NCBI GenBank assembly: GCA_965199165.1 | Contig: OZ240681.1 | Span: 3,658,001-3,722,000, forward strand | DNA: 64,000 bases | Direction of reading: 5' to 3' | DNA from: LMUY01 sp965199165 | GTDB taxonomy: Bacteria; Pseudomonadota; Alphaproteobacteria; Acetobacterales; Acetobacteraceae | Shown: positions 43,106 through 51,712 of the stretch, one piece after another | Layout: every line of letters starts with the position of its first letter | Numbering within the stretch: the stretch's first letter is position 1 | Position numbers and translations under genes: made by a program | The notes under the pieces: generated by a model | The model's database searches: none | What the model saw: only the letters and a program-made list of their open reading frames with translations | Told to the model about the DNA's origin: nothing

Positions 43106-43834
43106 ATGCGCGTGCTGATCCTGGGTGGAACGACGGAGGCCTCGGCGATCGCCCGTGCGTTGGCTGGCGACGGGCGGTTCGCGCCGATCCTCTCCCTCGC
43201 CGGGCGCACGCGCGCGCCGGCGCTGCCGCCCATCCCATCCCGGATCGGCGGCTTCGGCGGTGCCGAAGGGCTGGCGGCCTATCTGCACCGCGAGCGGATC
43301 GACGCGCTGGTGGACGCCACGCACCCGTTCGCCGCCCGCATGAAGGCGACCGCGGCACGCATGGCCCTGCCGCGCCTGTGCGTGCTGCGTCCGCCCTGGA
43401 CGGCGCAGCCGGGCGACCGCTGGATGGACGTGCCCGACATCGCCGCCGCCGCCGCCTGCCTCGGCCCGGCGCCGCGGCGGGTGTTCCTCACGGTCGGGCA
43501 AGGTGAGTTGGGCGTGTTCGGGCCGCCGCACCGCTACCTCGTGCGCTCGGTCGACCGGCCGGCGGACGCGCCGGCGGACGCGGTCGTGGTGACGGCTCGA
43601 GGCCCGTTCTCCGAGGCGGATGACCACGCGCTGATGCAGGCGCACGGCATCGACGCCTTGGTGACCAAGAACTCCGGCGGCAGCGCAGTGGCCGGCAAGC
43701 TGGCGGCCGCCCGCGCCTTGGGCGTCACCGTGCTCATGGTCGCGCGGCCGCCCCCGCCGGACGGGCCCACGGTGCCGGATGCGGCGGCGGCAATCGGGTG
43801 GCTGCACGCTCAGGCCGCACTGCGCGGCGTGTAG
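43106..43834 (+). CDS. cobK: Precorrin-6A reductase
   Basis: NADPH-dependent reduction of precorrin-6A. The 242-aa protein starts RVLILGGTTEASAIARAL, has DALVDATHPFAARM near 67 and ALVTKNSGGSAVAGKLAAAR near 192, all CobK/CbiJ hallmarks. Start ATG 43106 without a clear ribosome site. The end overlaps the convergent cobJ end by 25 bases. Confidence 0.95.
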   Translation: MRVLILGGTTEASAIARALAGDGRFAPILSLAGRTRAPALPPIPSRIGGFGGAEGLAAYLHRERIDALVDATHPFAARMKATAARMALPRLCVLRPPWTAQPGDRWMDVPDIAAAAACLGPAPRRVFLTVGQGELGVFGPPHRYLVRSVDRPADAPADAVVVTARGPFSEADDHALMQAHGIDALVTKNSGGSAVAGKLAAARALGVTVLMVARPPPPDGPTVPDAAAAIGWLHAQAALRGV

Positions 43835-44559
43835 AGCCAGCCGCCGCCCTCCGGCCGCGGGATCGCCCGGGTCGCGGCCGACCCCACCAGCACGAGGGTG
43901 CGCATGTCCGCCCGGCCGGCGTCGGCCAGCGCCAGGGTGGTGACCTCCAGCCGCTCGTCCGGCCGGCTGATCGCGGTGGCGAAGGCGACGGGGGTCGTCG
44001 CCGGCAACACCGCCCGCAGCGCCTCCAGCGCTGCCCCGAGTTGCCATGGCCGCGCCCGCGACGCCGGGTTGTACAGGGCCAGCACGAACCCGGCCGCGGC
44101 GGCGGCGCGAAGGCGGGTGAGCACGGTGGGCCACGGCTTCAGGTTGTCGGACAGCGAGATGGCGCAGAAATCATGCCCCAGCGGCGCGCCGAGCCGGGCC
44201 GCCGCCGCCAGCAGGGCGGAGATGCCGGGCACCACCTCGATGTCCAGCGCGGCATGGTGCGGCTCGGCCTCCACCGCCTCGAACACGGCCGCCGCCATGC
44301 CGAACACGCCGGGGTCACCGCCGGAGACCACGGCCACATGCCGGCCGTCCGCCGCCAGCGCCAGCGCGTGCCGGGCTCGGTCGAGTTCGATCCGATTGTC
44401 GGAGGCATGCCGGGCCTGGCCGTCGCGGGACGGCACTCGGTCCAGGTAGGGGCCATACCCGACCAGGTCGGTCGCCGCCGCCAGCGCCGTTGCGGCACGC
44501 GGCGCGGTCAGCGCCGGGTCACCCGGACCGAGGCCGACGATTACCAACCGCCCGCTCAT
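43810..44559 (-). CDS. cobJ: Precorrin-3B C17-methyltransferase
   Basis: Methylates C-17 with ring contraction. The 249-aa protein shows IVGLGPGDPALTAPRA near 7-22, VGYGPYLD, VVSGGDPGVFGMAAAV near 75, VVPGISALLAAAARLGAPLGHDF near 104 (split as VPGISA and LGAPLGHDF), and ALYNPASRARPW. ATGA overlap with cobI. Last gene of the riboswitch-controlled operon. Confidence 0.95.
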   Translation of the reverse strand: MSGRLVIVGLGPGDPALTAPRAATALAAATDLVGYGPYLDRVPSRDGQARHASDNRIELDRARHALALAADGRHVAVVSGGDPGVFGMAAAVFEAVEAEPHHAALDIEVVPGISALLAAAARLGAPLGHDFCAISLSDNLKPWPTVLTRLRAAAAAGFVLALYNPASRARPWQLGAALEALRAVLPATTPVAFATAISRPDERLEVTTLALADAGRADMRTLVLVGSAATRAIPRPEGGGWLYTPRSAA

Positions 44560-45281
44560 CGGGGCCGCTGCCGGCCCGGCACGAGTATGAGGGAGAAATA
44601 CGGCGCCGGGTCGTCCGCCCGCTCGGCCAGCGGCAGGATGCGCTCGTCCGCCATGGTGCCGCGCTCGACATACAGCGCCTGGTCGCCGCGGCCGGCCGCT
44701 GCCAGGGCGGTGCGGATCTTCGGCAGGTTGCGGCCCACCTTCATGATCACGGCGGCGTCCGTGCTGCGCAGCCGGGCGGCCAGCACGGCCCCGTCCAGCG
44801 TGCCCGGCAGTACCGTCAGCACGTCGTCGCCATGCGCCATCGGCGTGCCGGCGCGCGCCCACGCGCCGCACATGCCGGTGACGCCGGGCACCGCCTCGTG
44901 CGGGTAGCGCGGCGACAGTCGGTCGAACACGTACATGGCCGAGCCGTAGAAGAACGGATCACCCTCGCACAGCAGCGCCACGGACACGCCCGCGTCCAGC
45001 CGCGCCGCGATGGCGAGGGAGGCCGCCTCGTAGAACGCCGTCATGCCGGTGGCGTAGCTCGGGTCCGTCACCGCGACCTCCGTGGTGAACGGATAGTCGA
45101 ACCGCATGGACTCGGCCTCCGGCCGCAGGTGGGTCGCGGCGATGGCATGGGCGTGGCTCGGGCGGTTCCGCTTGGCGAAGTAGGCGTGGGCATGGGCCGC
45201 GGCCAGGATGCGGACGGCCTTCAGCGTCAGCAGTTCGGGGTCCCCGGGGCCGACGCCCACGCTGTAGAGCGTCCCCGTCAT
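44556..45281 (-). CDS. cobI: Precorrin-2 C20-methyltransferase
   Basis: Methylates C-20 of precorrin-2. The 241-aa protein has SVGVGPGDPELLTLKAVR near 7-24, FAKRNRPSHA near 35, CEGDPFFYGSAMYV near 105 and IMKVGRNLPKIR near 185. ATGA overlaps join it to cobH upstream and cobJ downstream. Confidence 0.95.
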   Translation of the reverse strand: MTGTLYSVGVGPGDPELLTLKAVRILAAAHAHAYFAKRNRPSHAHAIAATHLRPEAESMRFDYPFTTEVAVTDPSYATGMTAFYEAASLAIAARLDAGVSVALLCEGDPFFYGSAMYVFDRLSPRYPHEAVPGVTGMCGAWARAGTPMAHGDDVLTVLPGTLDGAVLAARLRSTDAAVIMKVGRNLPKIRTALAAAGRGDQALYVERGTMADERILPLAERADDPAPYFSLILVPGRQRPR

Positions 45282-45904
45282 TCCAGGTCGCTCGCCAGCG
45301 CGTTCACCGCCGCCACCGCCATCGCGCTGCCGCCGCGCCGCCCCGGCAGCACCAGGCAGGGCACGCGCCCATCCGCCCACAGGGCGGCCTTCGACTCGGC
45401 GGCGCCGACGAAGCCGACCGGCAGGCCGATGATCGCGGCGGGCGGCGGCGCGCCGGCGTCCAGCAGCTCCAGCAGGTGGAACAGGGCGGTGGGCGCGTTG
45501 CCGATCGCCACCACGGCGCCGGCCAGCCGCGCGCCCCACAGCTCCAGCGCCGCCGCCGACCGCGTGTTGCCAAGCCGGCGGGCGAGGGCAGGGGTGTCGG
45601 GATCGTCCAGCGTGCACACCACCTCGTTCGCGGCGGGCAGGCGGCTGCGGGTGATGCCGTGCGCCACCATCTTGGCGTCGCAGAGGATCGGCGCGCCCGC
45701 CCGCAACGCGGCACGGGCCGCATCGGCGAAGCCGGGTGTGAACCGAAGCGCCGGTGCCACCTCCGTCATGCCCGCCGCATGGACGATGCGCACGGCGATC
45801 AGTGCTTCGGCGGGCGACAGGCCGGACAGGTCCGCCTCGGCGCGGATGGTGGCGAAGGACTGGGCGTAGATCGCCGCGCCGTCGCGGATGTAGTCGCGGG
45901 TCAC
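45278..45904 (-). CDS. cobH: Precorrin-8X methylmutase
   Basis: Moves the methyl group from C-11 to C-12 to give hydrogenobyrinate. The 208-aa protein has IRDGAAIYAQSFATIRAE near 6-23, the catalytic-histidine segment RIVHAAGM near 39-46, CDAKMVAHGI near 74 and GLPVGFVGAAESKAAL near 164. The start is GTG 45904, overlapping the cobG stop as GTGA. Confidence 0.95.
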   Translation of the reverse strand: MTRDYIRDGAAIYAQSFATIRAEADLSGLSPAEALIAVRIVHAAGMTEVAPALRFTPGFADAARAALRAGAPILCDAKMVAHGITRSRLPAANEVVCTLDDPDTPALARRLGNTRSAAALELWGARLAGAVVAIGNAPTALFHLLELLDAGAPPPAAIIGLPVGFVGAAESKAALWADGRVPCLVLPGRRGGSAMAVAAVNALASDLE

Positions 45905-46851
45905 AGCAGCGCCATTGCCTGGTCGAGCGTAAGGGCCCGATGCTGCGGCGCGTCCGCCGCGCGGCCGTGGCGGATCAGGTCGTAGCGTCCGTCACGGCCG
46001 ACCAGGGTGGTGGTGGCGGCCGGGTGTGCACAGCCCTTGGCGCAGCCGGAGACGTGGATGTCGGCGAACCCCGCCGCTGCAAGTCGTGCCGCATCGGTGC
46101 GGGAGGGCACGGTGCCGCTGGCGCAGGCCGGGGCGCCGGGGCAGGCGGCGATGCGGCTGGGCGTGGTGGGCCAGTCGGAGAGGGGTGTGGAGGAGAGGAA
46201 GGCGCGCCAGGGCGTGGTGCGGAGTTCGGTGACGTGGTCCGCGAGGTCTGCGAGCGCTGCGGCGTCCGTGGCGCCAAACGGCGGGTAGAGCAGGTGACCG
46301 CTGCCCTCACCCCGACCCTCCCCTTCACTGACGTTCCACGGGCTTACGCCCGCGGAACCTTGGTCAGTTCCGCCCAGGAGGAGAGGGAGTTTGAAAAGCC
46401 CTCTCCCTCTGGGAGAGGGTTGGGTGAGGGCCTGACGGAGCGAGCCGACGCTCTCCCCATCCAAGAACACCCGATCCTGCCAAACCACCACGCAGAACTT
46501 CGGCGTCAGCCCCGTCGTCTCCGCCAGCAGCGCTTCCGCCTCCGCCACGACCGCGTCGTCGCAAGGCGGCACCGCCACCACGTTGCGCCGTGCTTCCCGC
46601 ACGGGGTCCGCATCCGCCAGCCCGGCCGCCACCATCGCCCGTGCGAAGGCGGGCGCATCGCGCACCCCCCGCACCTGCAGGTTGCCGCGCCCGGTCAGCT
46701 CCACCACGCCGTTGCCATACCGCGCCACCGCCTCCGCCAGCGCCCGCAGCGACGCGGCGGACAGGCGGCCGCCGAACGGCTTCACCCGCACCAGCAGCCC
46801 GTCCCCGGAGGGCATCGGCGCGTGCACCGTCGGGCACCAGCCGCGGATCAT
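45901..46851 (-). CDS. cobG: Precorrin-3B synthase CobG
   Basis: Fe-S monooxygenase that prepares ring contraction using oxygen, a mark of the aerobic pathway. The 316-aa protein has the nitrite/sulfite reductase-like half (LVRVKPFGGRLSAASL near 20) and the 4Fe-4S ligands CPGAPAC (C-x5-C) and CAKGC (C-x3-C) near 250-295. Residues about 140-183 derive from a palindromic repeat, so the native part is only about 275 aa, shorter than usual CobG; activity may be worth testing. ATG 46851 overlaps the cobN stop. Confidence 0.92.
   Translation of the reverse strand: MIRGWCPTVHAPMPSGDGLLVRVKPFGGRLSAASLRALAEAVARYGNGVVELTGRGNLQVRGVRDAPAFARAMVAAGLADADPVREARRNVVAVPPCDDAVVAEAEALLAETTGLTPKFCVVVWQDRVFLDGESVGSLRQALTQPSPRGRGLFKLPLLLGGTDQGSAGVSPWNVSEGEGRGEGSGHLLYPPFGATDAAALADLADHVTELRTTPWRAFLSSTPLSDWPTTPSRIAACPGAPACASGTVPSRTDAARLAAAGFADIHVSGCAKGCAHPAATTTLVGRDGRYDLIRHGRAADAPQHRALTLDQAMALL
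46301..46431. repeat. Composite palindromic element inside cobG
   Basis: Outer arms CCCTCACCCCGACCCTC (left) and GGTTGGGTGAGGGCC (right) match the other cob copies. The core includes CCCTCTCCCTCTGGGAGAGGG. A middle section of about 60 bp has its own hairpin (TTCCACGGGC ... GCCCGCGGAA). Frame is preserved and adds about 44 residues. Confidence 0.85.
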
Positions 46852-49800
46852 GCGGCCACGGCGTTGCGCCGCGGGTGCCACCGGCCGGTCGCCTGCGCGG
46901 CGGCGAAGCGGGCGGCCATGGCGGCCCGCGCCTCCGGGTTCTCCCGCCGCAGGAAGGCATCGACCTCCGCCGAGCCCAGGGTGGCGTCGTGCAGCAGGTC
47001 GAACTGCCGGTCGAACCGGTCCGGCAAGGCCGCCGCAAACGCCGCCAGCGCGTCCACGGCCCGGGCCATCTCGGCCGCCCCGGCATAGCCGTGCCGCATC
47101 ATACCCGCGAGCCAGACCGGGTTAGCCGCCCGGCCGCGCACCACCCGCGCTACCTGCTCCGCCATGCTGCGCATCGCCTGATCGTGGTGATAAAGCGCCG
47201 GGCTCGCGCCCAGGCGAGCGGCGGCGGCGGCGAAGCCGCCCAGATGGGCGGCGTATTCGCGGCCGTCCAGCACGTCCGTCTCCGCATGGTCCTGCACGTG
47301 CAGGAAGGCATCCGCCGCGCGCACGCGCGCCGCCAGCGCGGCCGGGTCGGCGATCCCGTCCCCGTCCTGGCCGTAGCGGGCGAGGGAGGCGGCGAACCAG
47401 TCCGTCCCGGCGCCGTAATGCCCCGGCGCCGGGCCGAACACGCGCGGCCCGGGCTGGCCGGCCAGCGGGTTCCAGTCCGTCGCCTCGTCCCGCGCGGCCA
47501 CTGCGGCGGCGGCGGCGTCGAACAGCGTCACCTGCGCGGCGAACGCGTCGCGGAACAGGCCGGAGATGCGCAGCGTCACGTCCACGCGCGGCCGGTCCAG
47601 CTCGGCCAGGGGCGTGACGGTGAAGCCGTTCACCCGCGCCGAACCCTCGTCCCATACCGGCCGCACGCCCAGCAGCAACAACGCCAGCGCGATGTCTTCG
47701 CCGCCGGTGCGCATGGCCGAACTGCCCCAGACGTTCAGCATCACGGAGCGTGGCCAGTCCCCGTGGTCCTGCCGATGCCGGCGCAGCAGGTCGTCCGCAG
47801 CCCGTTCCGCAAGGGTCAGCGCCGAGCGGGTCGGCAGCGTCCGCGGATCGATGCCCGCCAGGTTGCGCCCGGTCGGCAGCACATCCACCCGCCCGGCGGA
47901 GGGTGCGCCGGCCGGCCCGGGCGGCACGAACCGCCCGTCCAGCGCTGCGAGCAGGGCCGCACGCTCGGCAGCGGCGCATCGCTCCGCACCGGGCGGCAGC
48001 AAGGCCAGGCGGTCCGGCGCCGGCTGCGTGCCATAGACGTGCAGCCCGTCGCGGATCTGCAGCTCCTTCACGTCGCAGAGATAGGCGTCCAGCCTGGCGA
48101 GCGCGTCGTCCTCGGGCGCGCCGGGCGCCACGCCGCACTCGCCCAGCAACCCGGCCGAGGCGGCGCGGTCCAGGATGCCGGACCGCAGCATGGCGGTGCG
48201 GCGGCGGTCCATGCCGTCGGCAGCGGCGTATTCGTCGATCAGCCGCTCGAGCGCAGCCGCCTCGCCGTGCAGGCCGGCCGCATGCAGCGGGGGCGTGAGG
48301 TGGCCGATGGTCACCGCGCCCAGCCGCCGCTTGGCCGCTGCCGCCTCGCCGGGATTGTTGACGATGAAAGGGTAGACCACCGGCAACCCGCCCAGCAGCG
48401 CGCAAGGCCAGCACTCCGCCGAAAGCGCGGCCGCCTTGCCCGGCAGCCATTCCAGTGAGCCGTGGGTGCCCAGATGCACCAGCGCGTGCGCCAAACCGCG
48501 CAGCGCGAGGTAGGACGCGATGAAGCCGTGCCGCGGCGGCAGGTCCGGGTCGTGGTAGCTGGCGCGGCGGTCACCGGTGTCGCCGCGCTCGGGCTGCACC
48601 AGCACGGTGACGTGACCGAGACGGAGGATGCGGGCGGTGAAACAGCCCCCAGCCACGGTCGGGTCGTCCGCCGGATCACCCCAGGCGGCGAGTGCGGCGG
48701 CTTGGAGCCGGGGCGGCAGGGTGGCGAACAGGAGGCGGTATTCGGCCAGGGCAAGGGTTGGCAGGGGCGCCGCGTGGCACAGCGCGTCGGTGAAGGCGGC
48801 GGCGGGTGTGCCGCTCGTGGTGTAGCCGGCCTCGGCCAGCGCGGTGGTGATCGCCGCCAGGCTCGCGAAACCATCCAACCCGACGGCGTGGCCGCGCTGT
48901 CCGCCAATCCCCGGGTAGTCGCTGAGGACGATGGTGACCCGGCGCGCTGCGGCCGGCGTCGCAGCCAGACGTGCCCAGCCGGCGGCGCGGTCGGCGGCGA
49001 GGGCGATGCCGTCCTGGTCCGGCGCGTGCACGGTGCGGCCGTCGCGCTCGGCCTTGAACGAGATCGCCGTTGTCAGCAGCCGTCCGTCCAGTTCGGGCAG
49101 CACCACCTGCATCGCCAGGTCCGCCGGCGTCAGCCCGCGCGTGCTCGCCTGCCAGGCAGACCGCGCGGTGCCCGCAAGAATGAGCTGCAGCACCGGCGCG
49201 TCCGCCGCGTCCAACGGGCTGCCCTCGTCCTCGCAGTCGAGAACCCTCTCCCATTGGCGGGAAAGGGCGGAAGCGCCTGAAGGTTCCGCCTGCGCAGCAG
49301 GTGGAATGGCGCTGGAGGTAGGGTGAGGGTGGCCGCGCGCCAGGTCCGATCGGGTCGATGTGCCGTCATCTCCGCGGGCGACGCCACCCTCACCCCGACC
49401 CTCTCCCGCCAGCGGGAGAGGGAGAGCCGTGCGCGCGGAGAACCCGGTCGCGTTCAGCACCACCGCCGGCCGCCACGCGGCCAAGGTGCGCGCCACGAAC
49501 GTCGCCGTCTCCGGCGCCTTCAGGCTGCCGACGTAGACCGTGCCCGCCGCCATCCCGCGCTGCCGCAACGCCGCGGTCAGGGCCGTGACGGGCGCGATGT
49601 CCTCGGACAACAGGTGCGAGCGGTAGAACACCACCGCCACCAGCGGACGGTCGTCCAGGTCCAGCGTGTGCACCGCATGCTGGGGCAGCAACTCCGCCTC
49701 GCTGGCGTCGTCCGGTGCCAGCCCGGCCAGATGCGCCATCAATCGCAGCGCACGCGCCATGTTCGCCTGGCCGCCGAAGCGGAAGCATGCATCGAGGCGC

Positions 49801-50195
49801 GCATGGATGGCCGGCGCCACCGTGGACAGCGCCGCCAGCAGCGGGTCGTCCCGGCCGTCGCCGGGCAGCACGGCCAGGGCGATGCCCCGCGCCTGGCAGA
49901 GCGCCGCCAGCTCCTCCGCGCCGTACCGCCAGTAATCCAGGCCGCCCAGCAGCCGCAGCACCACGCAGCGCGCGTGCGAGACCGTCTGTTCCAGATAGAG
50001 GTCCACCGAAAGCGGGTGCCGCAGCTTGCCCAGCGGTGCCAGGCGCAGCGCGACCGGGTCATGATGCGCCGCAGCCAATGCCGCCAGGTCCGCGTCGGAG
50101 AAGGATAGCACCACCAGCTCCGCCGGCGCATGGCCGAGGTCCACCGCGGGGGCGGACTCGTCCAGGGAGCGCGTCTCGCGGAACAGCAGGTGCAT
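46848..50195 (-). CDS. cobN: Cobaltochelatase large subunit CobN
   Basis: Inserts cobalt into hydrogenobyrinate a,c-diamide, in the aerobic route normally with ATPase subunits CobS/CobT, which are not seen here. 1115 aa. The N-terminal region starts HLLFRETRSLDESAP; the CobN/magnesium chelatase H core includes GTHGSLEWLPGKAAALS, PFIVNNPGEAAAAKRRLGAV (split NNPGE/RRLGAV), HVYGTQP and NVWGSSAMRTGGEDIALAL. About 60 residues near 256-318 come from a palindromic repeat. The true start is ATG 50195, one base overlapping the cobW stop; the open frame beyond runs antisense to or out of frame with cobW. Confidence 0.95.
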   Translation of the reverse strand: MHLLFRETRSLDESAPAVDLGHAPAELVVLSFSDADLAALAAAHHDPVALRLAPLGKLRHPLSVDLYLEQTVSHARCVVLRLLGGLDYWRYGAEELAALCQARGIALAVLPGDGRDDPLLAALSTVAPAIHARLDACFRFGGQANMARALRLMAHLAGLAPDDASEAELLPQHAVHTLDLDDRPLVAVVFYRSHLLSEDIAPVTALTAALRQRGMAAGTVYVGSLKAPETATFVARTLAAWRPAVVLNATGFSARTALPLPLAGEGRGEGGVARGDDGTSTRSDLARGHPHPTSSAIPPAAQAEPSGASALSRQWERVLDCEDEGSPLDAADAPVLQLILAGTARSAWQASTRGLTPADLAMQVVLPELDGRLLTTAISFKAERDGRTVHAPDQDGIALAADRAAGWARLAATPAAARRVTIVLSDYPGIGGQRGHAVGLDGFASLAAITTALAEAGYTTSGTPAAAFTDALCHAAPLPTLALAEYRLLFATLPPRLQAAALAAWGDPADDPTVAGGCFTARILRLGHVTVLVQPERGDTGDRRASYHDPDLPPRHGFIASYLALRGLAHALVHLGTHGSLEWLPGKAAALSAECWPCALLGGLPVVYPFIVNNPGEAAAAKRRLGAVTIGHLTPPLHAAGLHGEAAALERLIDEYAAADGMDRRRTAMLRSGILDRAASAGLLGECGVAPGAPEDDALARLDAYLCDVKELQIRDGLHVYGTQPAPDRLALLPPGAERCAAAERAALLAALDGRFVPPGPAGAPSAGRVDVLPTGRNLAGIDPRTLPTRSALTLAERAADDLLRRHRQDHGDWPRSVMLNVWGSSAMRTGGEDIALALLLLGVRPVWDEGSARVNGFTVTPLAELDRPRVDVTLRISGLFRDAFAAQVTLFDAAAAAVAARDEATDWNPLAGQPGPRVFGPAPGHYGAGTDWFAASLARYGQDGDGIADPAALAARVRAADAFLHVQDHAETDVLDGREYAAHLGGFAAAAARLGASPALYHHDQAMRSMAEQVARVVRGRAANPVWLAGMMRHGYAGAAEMARAVDALAAFAAALPDRFDRQFDLLHDATLGSAEVDAFLRRENPEARAAMAARFAAAQATGRWHPRRNAVAA
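49242..49425. repeat. Long palindromic element inside cobN
   Basis: Left arm CCCTCTCCCATTGGCGGG and right arm CCCTCTCCCGCCAGCGGG (with CCCTCACCCCGACCCTC before it) enclose about 130 bp that includes GTAGGGTGAGGGTGGCC. The insert stays in frame. The right arm is nearly identical to the cobB copy, so the elements are related and recent enough to be recognised. Confidence 0.85.
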
Positions 50196-51223
50196 CAGGC
50201 GGCCGAGAGTGCGGCCGTGATCGCCGCGCGGTCCAGCCCCGTCTGCCCGATGACGACCAAGTGCCCGGTGCGCGGCTCGCCCGGCGACCAGGCGCGGTCG
50301 TAGTGCTGGCGGAACCGCGTGCCCACGCCCTGCACCGCCAGCCGCATCGGCCGCCCGGCGACCGCGACGAAGCCCTTCACGCGCAGCAGGTCGTGCGCGC
50401 CGGCGACCGCGGCCAGGTGGCGCAGCAGGTCGTCCGGCGCCGAGACCTCGTCCATCGGCACCACGAAGCTGTCGAAATCGTCGTGCTCGTGCGCGCCATC
50501 CTCCGCGTCGTGGCAGGACGGGCGGCTCGCCAGGTCGTCCTCCGCCGCGGCGTCCAGGCCGAGCAGCAAGGACAGGTCGACCCTGCCCTCGACCGCGTTC
50601 ACCAGCGCCGCTGGCCGCGGCAGGGTGGCCGCCACCTCGGCGCGCAGCCGGGCGAGCGCGTCCGCGTCCATCAGGTCCGCCTTGTTCAGGATGACCAGGT
50701 CGGCCGCGGCCACCTGGTCGCCGAACACCTCGGCCAGCGGGTTGTCGTGGTCCAGCGAGGCGTCCGCCGCACGCTGTGCCGCCACCGCCGCCGGGTCCTC
50801 GGCGAAGCGCCCGGCGGCCACGGCCGGGCCGTCCACCACGGCGATGACCGCGTCCACCGTGACGCGGGAGCGGATGTCCGGCCAGCCGAACGCCTTCAGC
50901 AGCGGCTTTGGCAAGGCCAGGCCGGACGTCTCGATCAGGATGTGCTCCGGCGGGTTCGGCCGGCCCAGCAGCGCTTGCATGGCGGGCAGGAACTCGTCCG
51001 CGACGGTGCAGCACAGGCAGCCATTGGCCAGTTCGACGATGTCGGCGTCCTCGCAGCCGGGGATGCCGCAGCTGCGCAGGACCTCGCCGTCGATGCCCAG
51101 GGAGCCGAACTCGTTCACCAGGATGGCGATGCGGCGGCCCTGGGCGTTGGCCAGCACGTGGCGCACCAGCGTCGTCTTGCCGGCGCCGAGGAAGCCGGTG
51201 ATCACGGTGCAGGGGATCTTCAT
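50195..51223 (-). CDS. cobW: CobW-family GTP-binding metallochaperone
   Basis: G3E-family GTPase thought to deliver cobalt for corrin formation. The 342-aa protein has P-loop TGFLGAGKTTL at residues 9-19, the metal-binding NGCLCCTV near 68-75, and ILNKADLMD near 178 for guanine recognition. A histidine/aspartate-rich DAEDGAHEHDDFDSF follows. ATGA overlap with the DUF1636 gene upstream and one-base overlap with cobN downstream, so chaperone and chelatase are made together. Confidence 0.94.
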   Translation of the reverse strand: MKIPCTVITGFLGAGKTTLVRHVLANAQGRRIAILVNEFGSLGIDGEVLRSCGIPGCEDADIVELANGCLCCTVADEFLPAMQALLGRPNPPEHILIETSGLALPKPLLKAFGWPDIRSRVTVDAVIAVVDGPAVAAGRFAEDPAAVAAQRAADASLDHDNPLAEVFGDQVAAADLVILNKADLMDADALARLRAEVAATLPRPAALVNAVEGRVDLSLLLGLDAAAEDDLASRPSCHDAEDGAHEHDDFDSFVVPMDEVSAPDDLLRHLAAVAGAHDLLRVKGFVAVAGRPMRLAVQGVGTRFRQHYDRAWSPGEPRTGHLVVIGQTGLDRAAITAALSAA

Positions 51224-51567
51224 GCCGGCAGTCGCCCCATGACCATCCGCGCCAGGCTCGGCGCCCGCTTGGACGGCAGCACGGTGCCGGTCGGGTGCGC
51301 GGCGTAGAGCCTTGCATACGCCAGCAAATCACCCGCCTGCGCCGGGGCGAGCCCGCCCAGCAGGTAGCTCCACTTGCCCGGCAGGGAGATCGCCGCGGCG
51401 CATCCATTGCTGCACACGGAGAGGCATGACACCTCCCGGAGGTCCACGGCGTCGCGGTCCGGATGGCGGGCGACGGCGTCGTGCATGTGGCGGCCGGGCG
51501 CGGTCGCACCCTCCGCCAGCGGCAGGCCGGCGCGGCAGGTGATGCAGACGTGCAGGACAGGGGTCAT
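51220..51567 (-). CDS. DUF1636 thioredoxin-like Fe-S/metal-binding protein
   Basis: A 115-aa protein of the DUF1636 family. Cysteines in HVCITCRAGLP (8 and 11) and in VSCLSVCSNGCAAA (near 48-56) give a 2Fe-2S-ferredoxin-like pattern. Function unknown; the family is usually found beside cobW and cobN, so a role in cobalt handling or electron supply is inferred. ATG 51567. First gene behind the cobalamin riboswitch. Confidence 0.85.
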   Translation of the reverse strand: MTPVLHVCITCRAGLPLAEGATAPGRHMHDAVARHPDRDAVDLREVSCLSVCSNGCAAAISLPGKWSYLLGGLAPAQAGDLLAYARLYAAHPTGTVLPSKRAPSLARMVMGRLPA

Positions 51568-51712
51568 GGCGCGGGTCTCCGTGGGCAGGCACGGGTGCCC
51601 ATCGCCTCCGGAGCGCGCCCCGGCGGTCAGGCTGCTCGGCGCAGCCCGCCAACCCCGGTGCACCCCGCCCGGCGTCGCAATGGTGGTCCCGGCGCAAGCG
51701 GCGCCGACGATG

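Noticed and set aside
50196..51509. N-terminal extension of the CobN frame by about 440 codons
   Set aside because: It overlaps cobW in another frame; the CobN family start at 50195 is clear.
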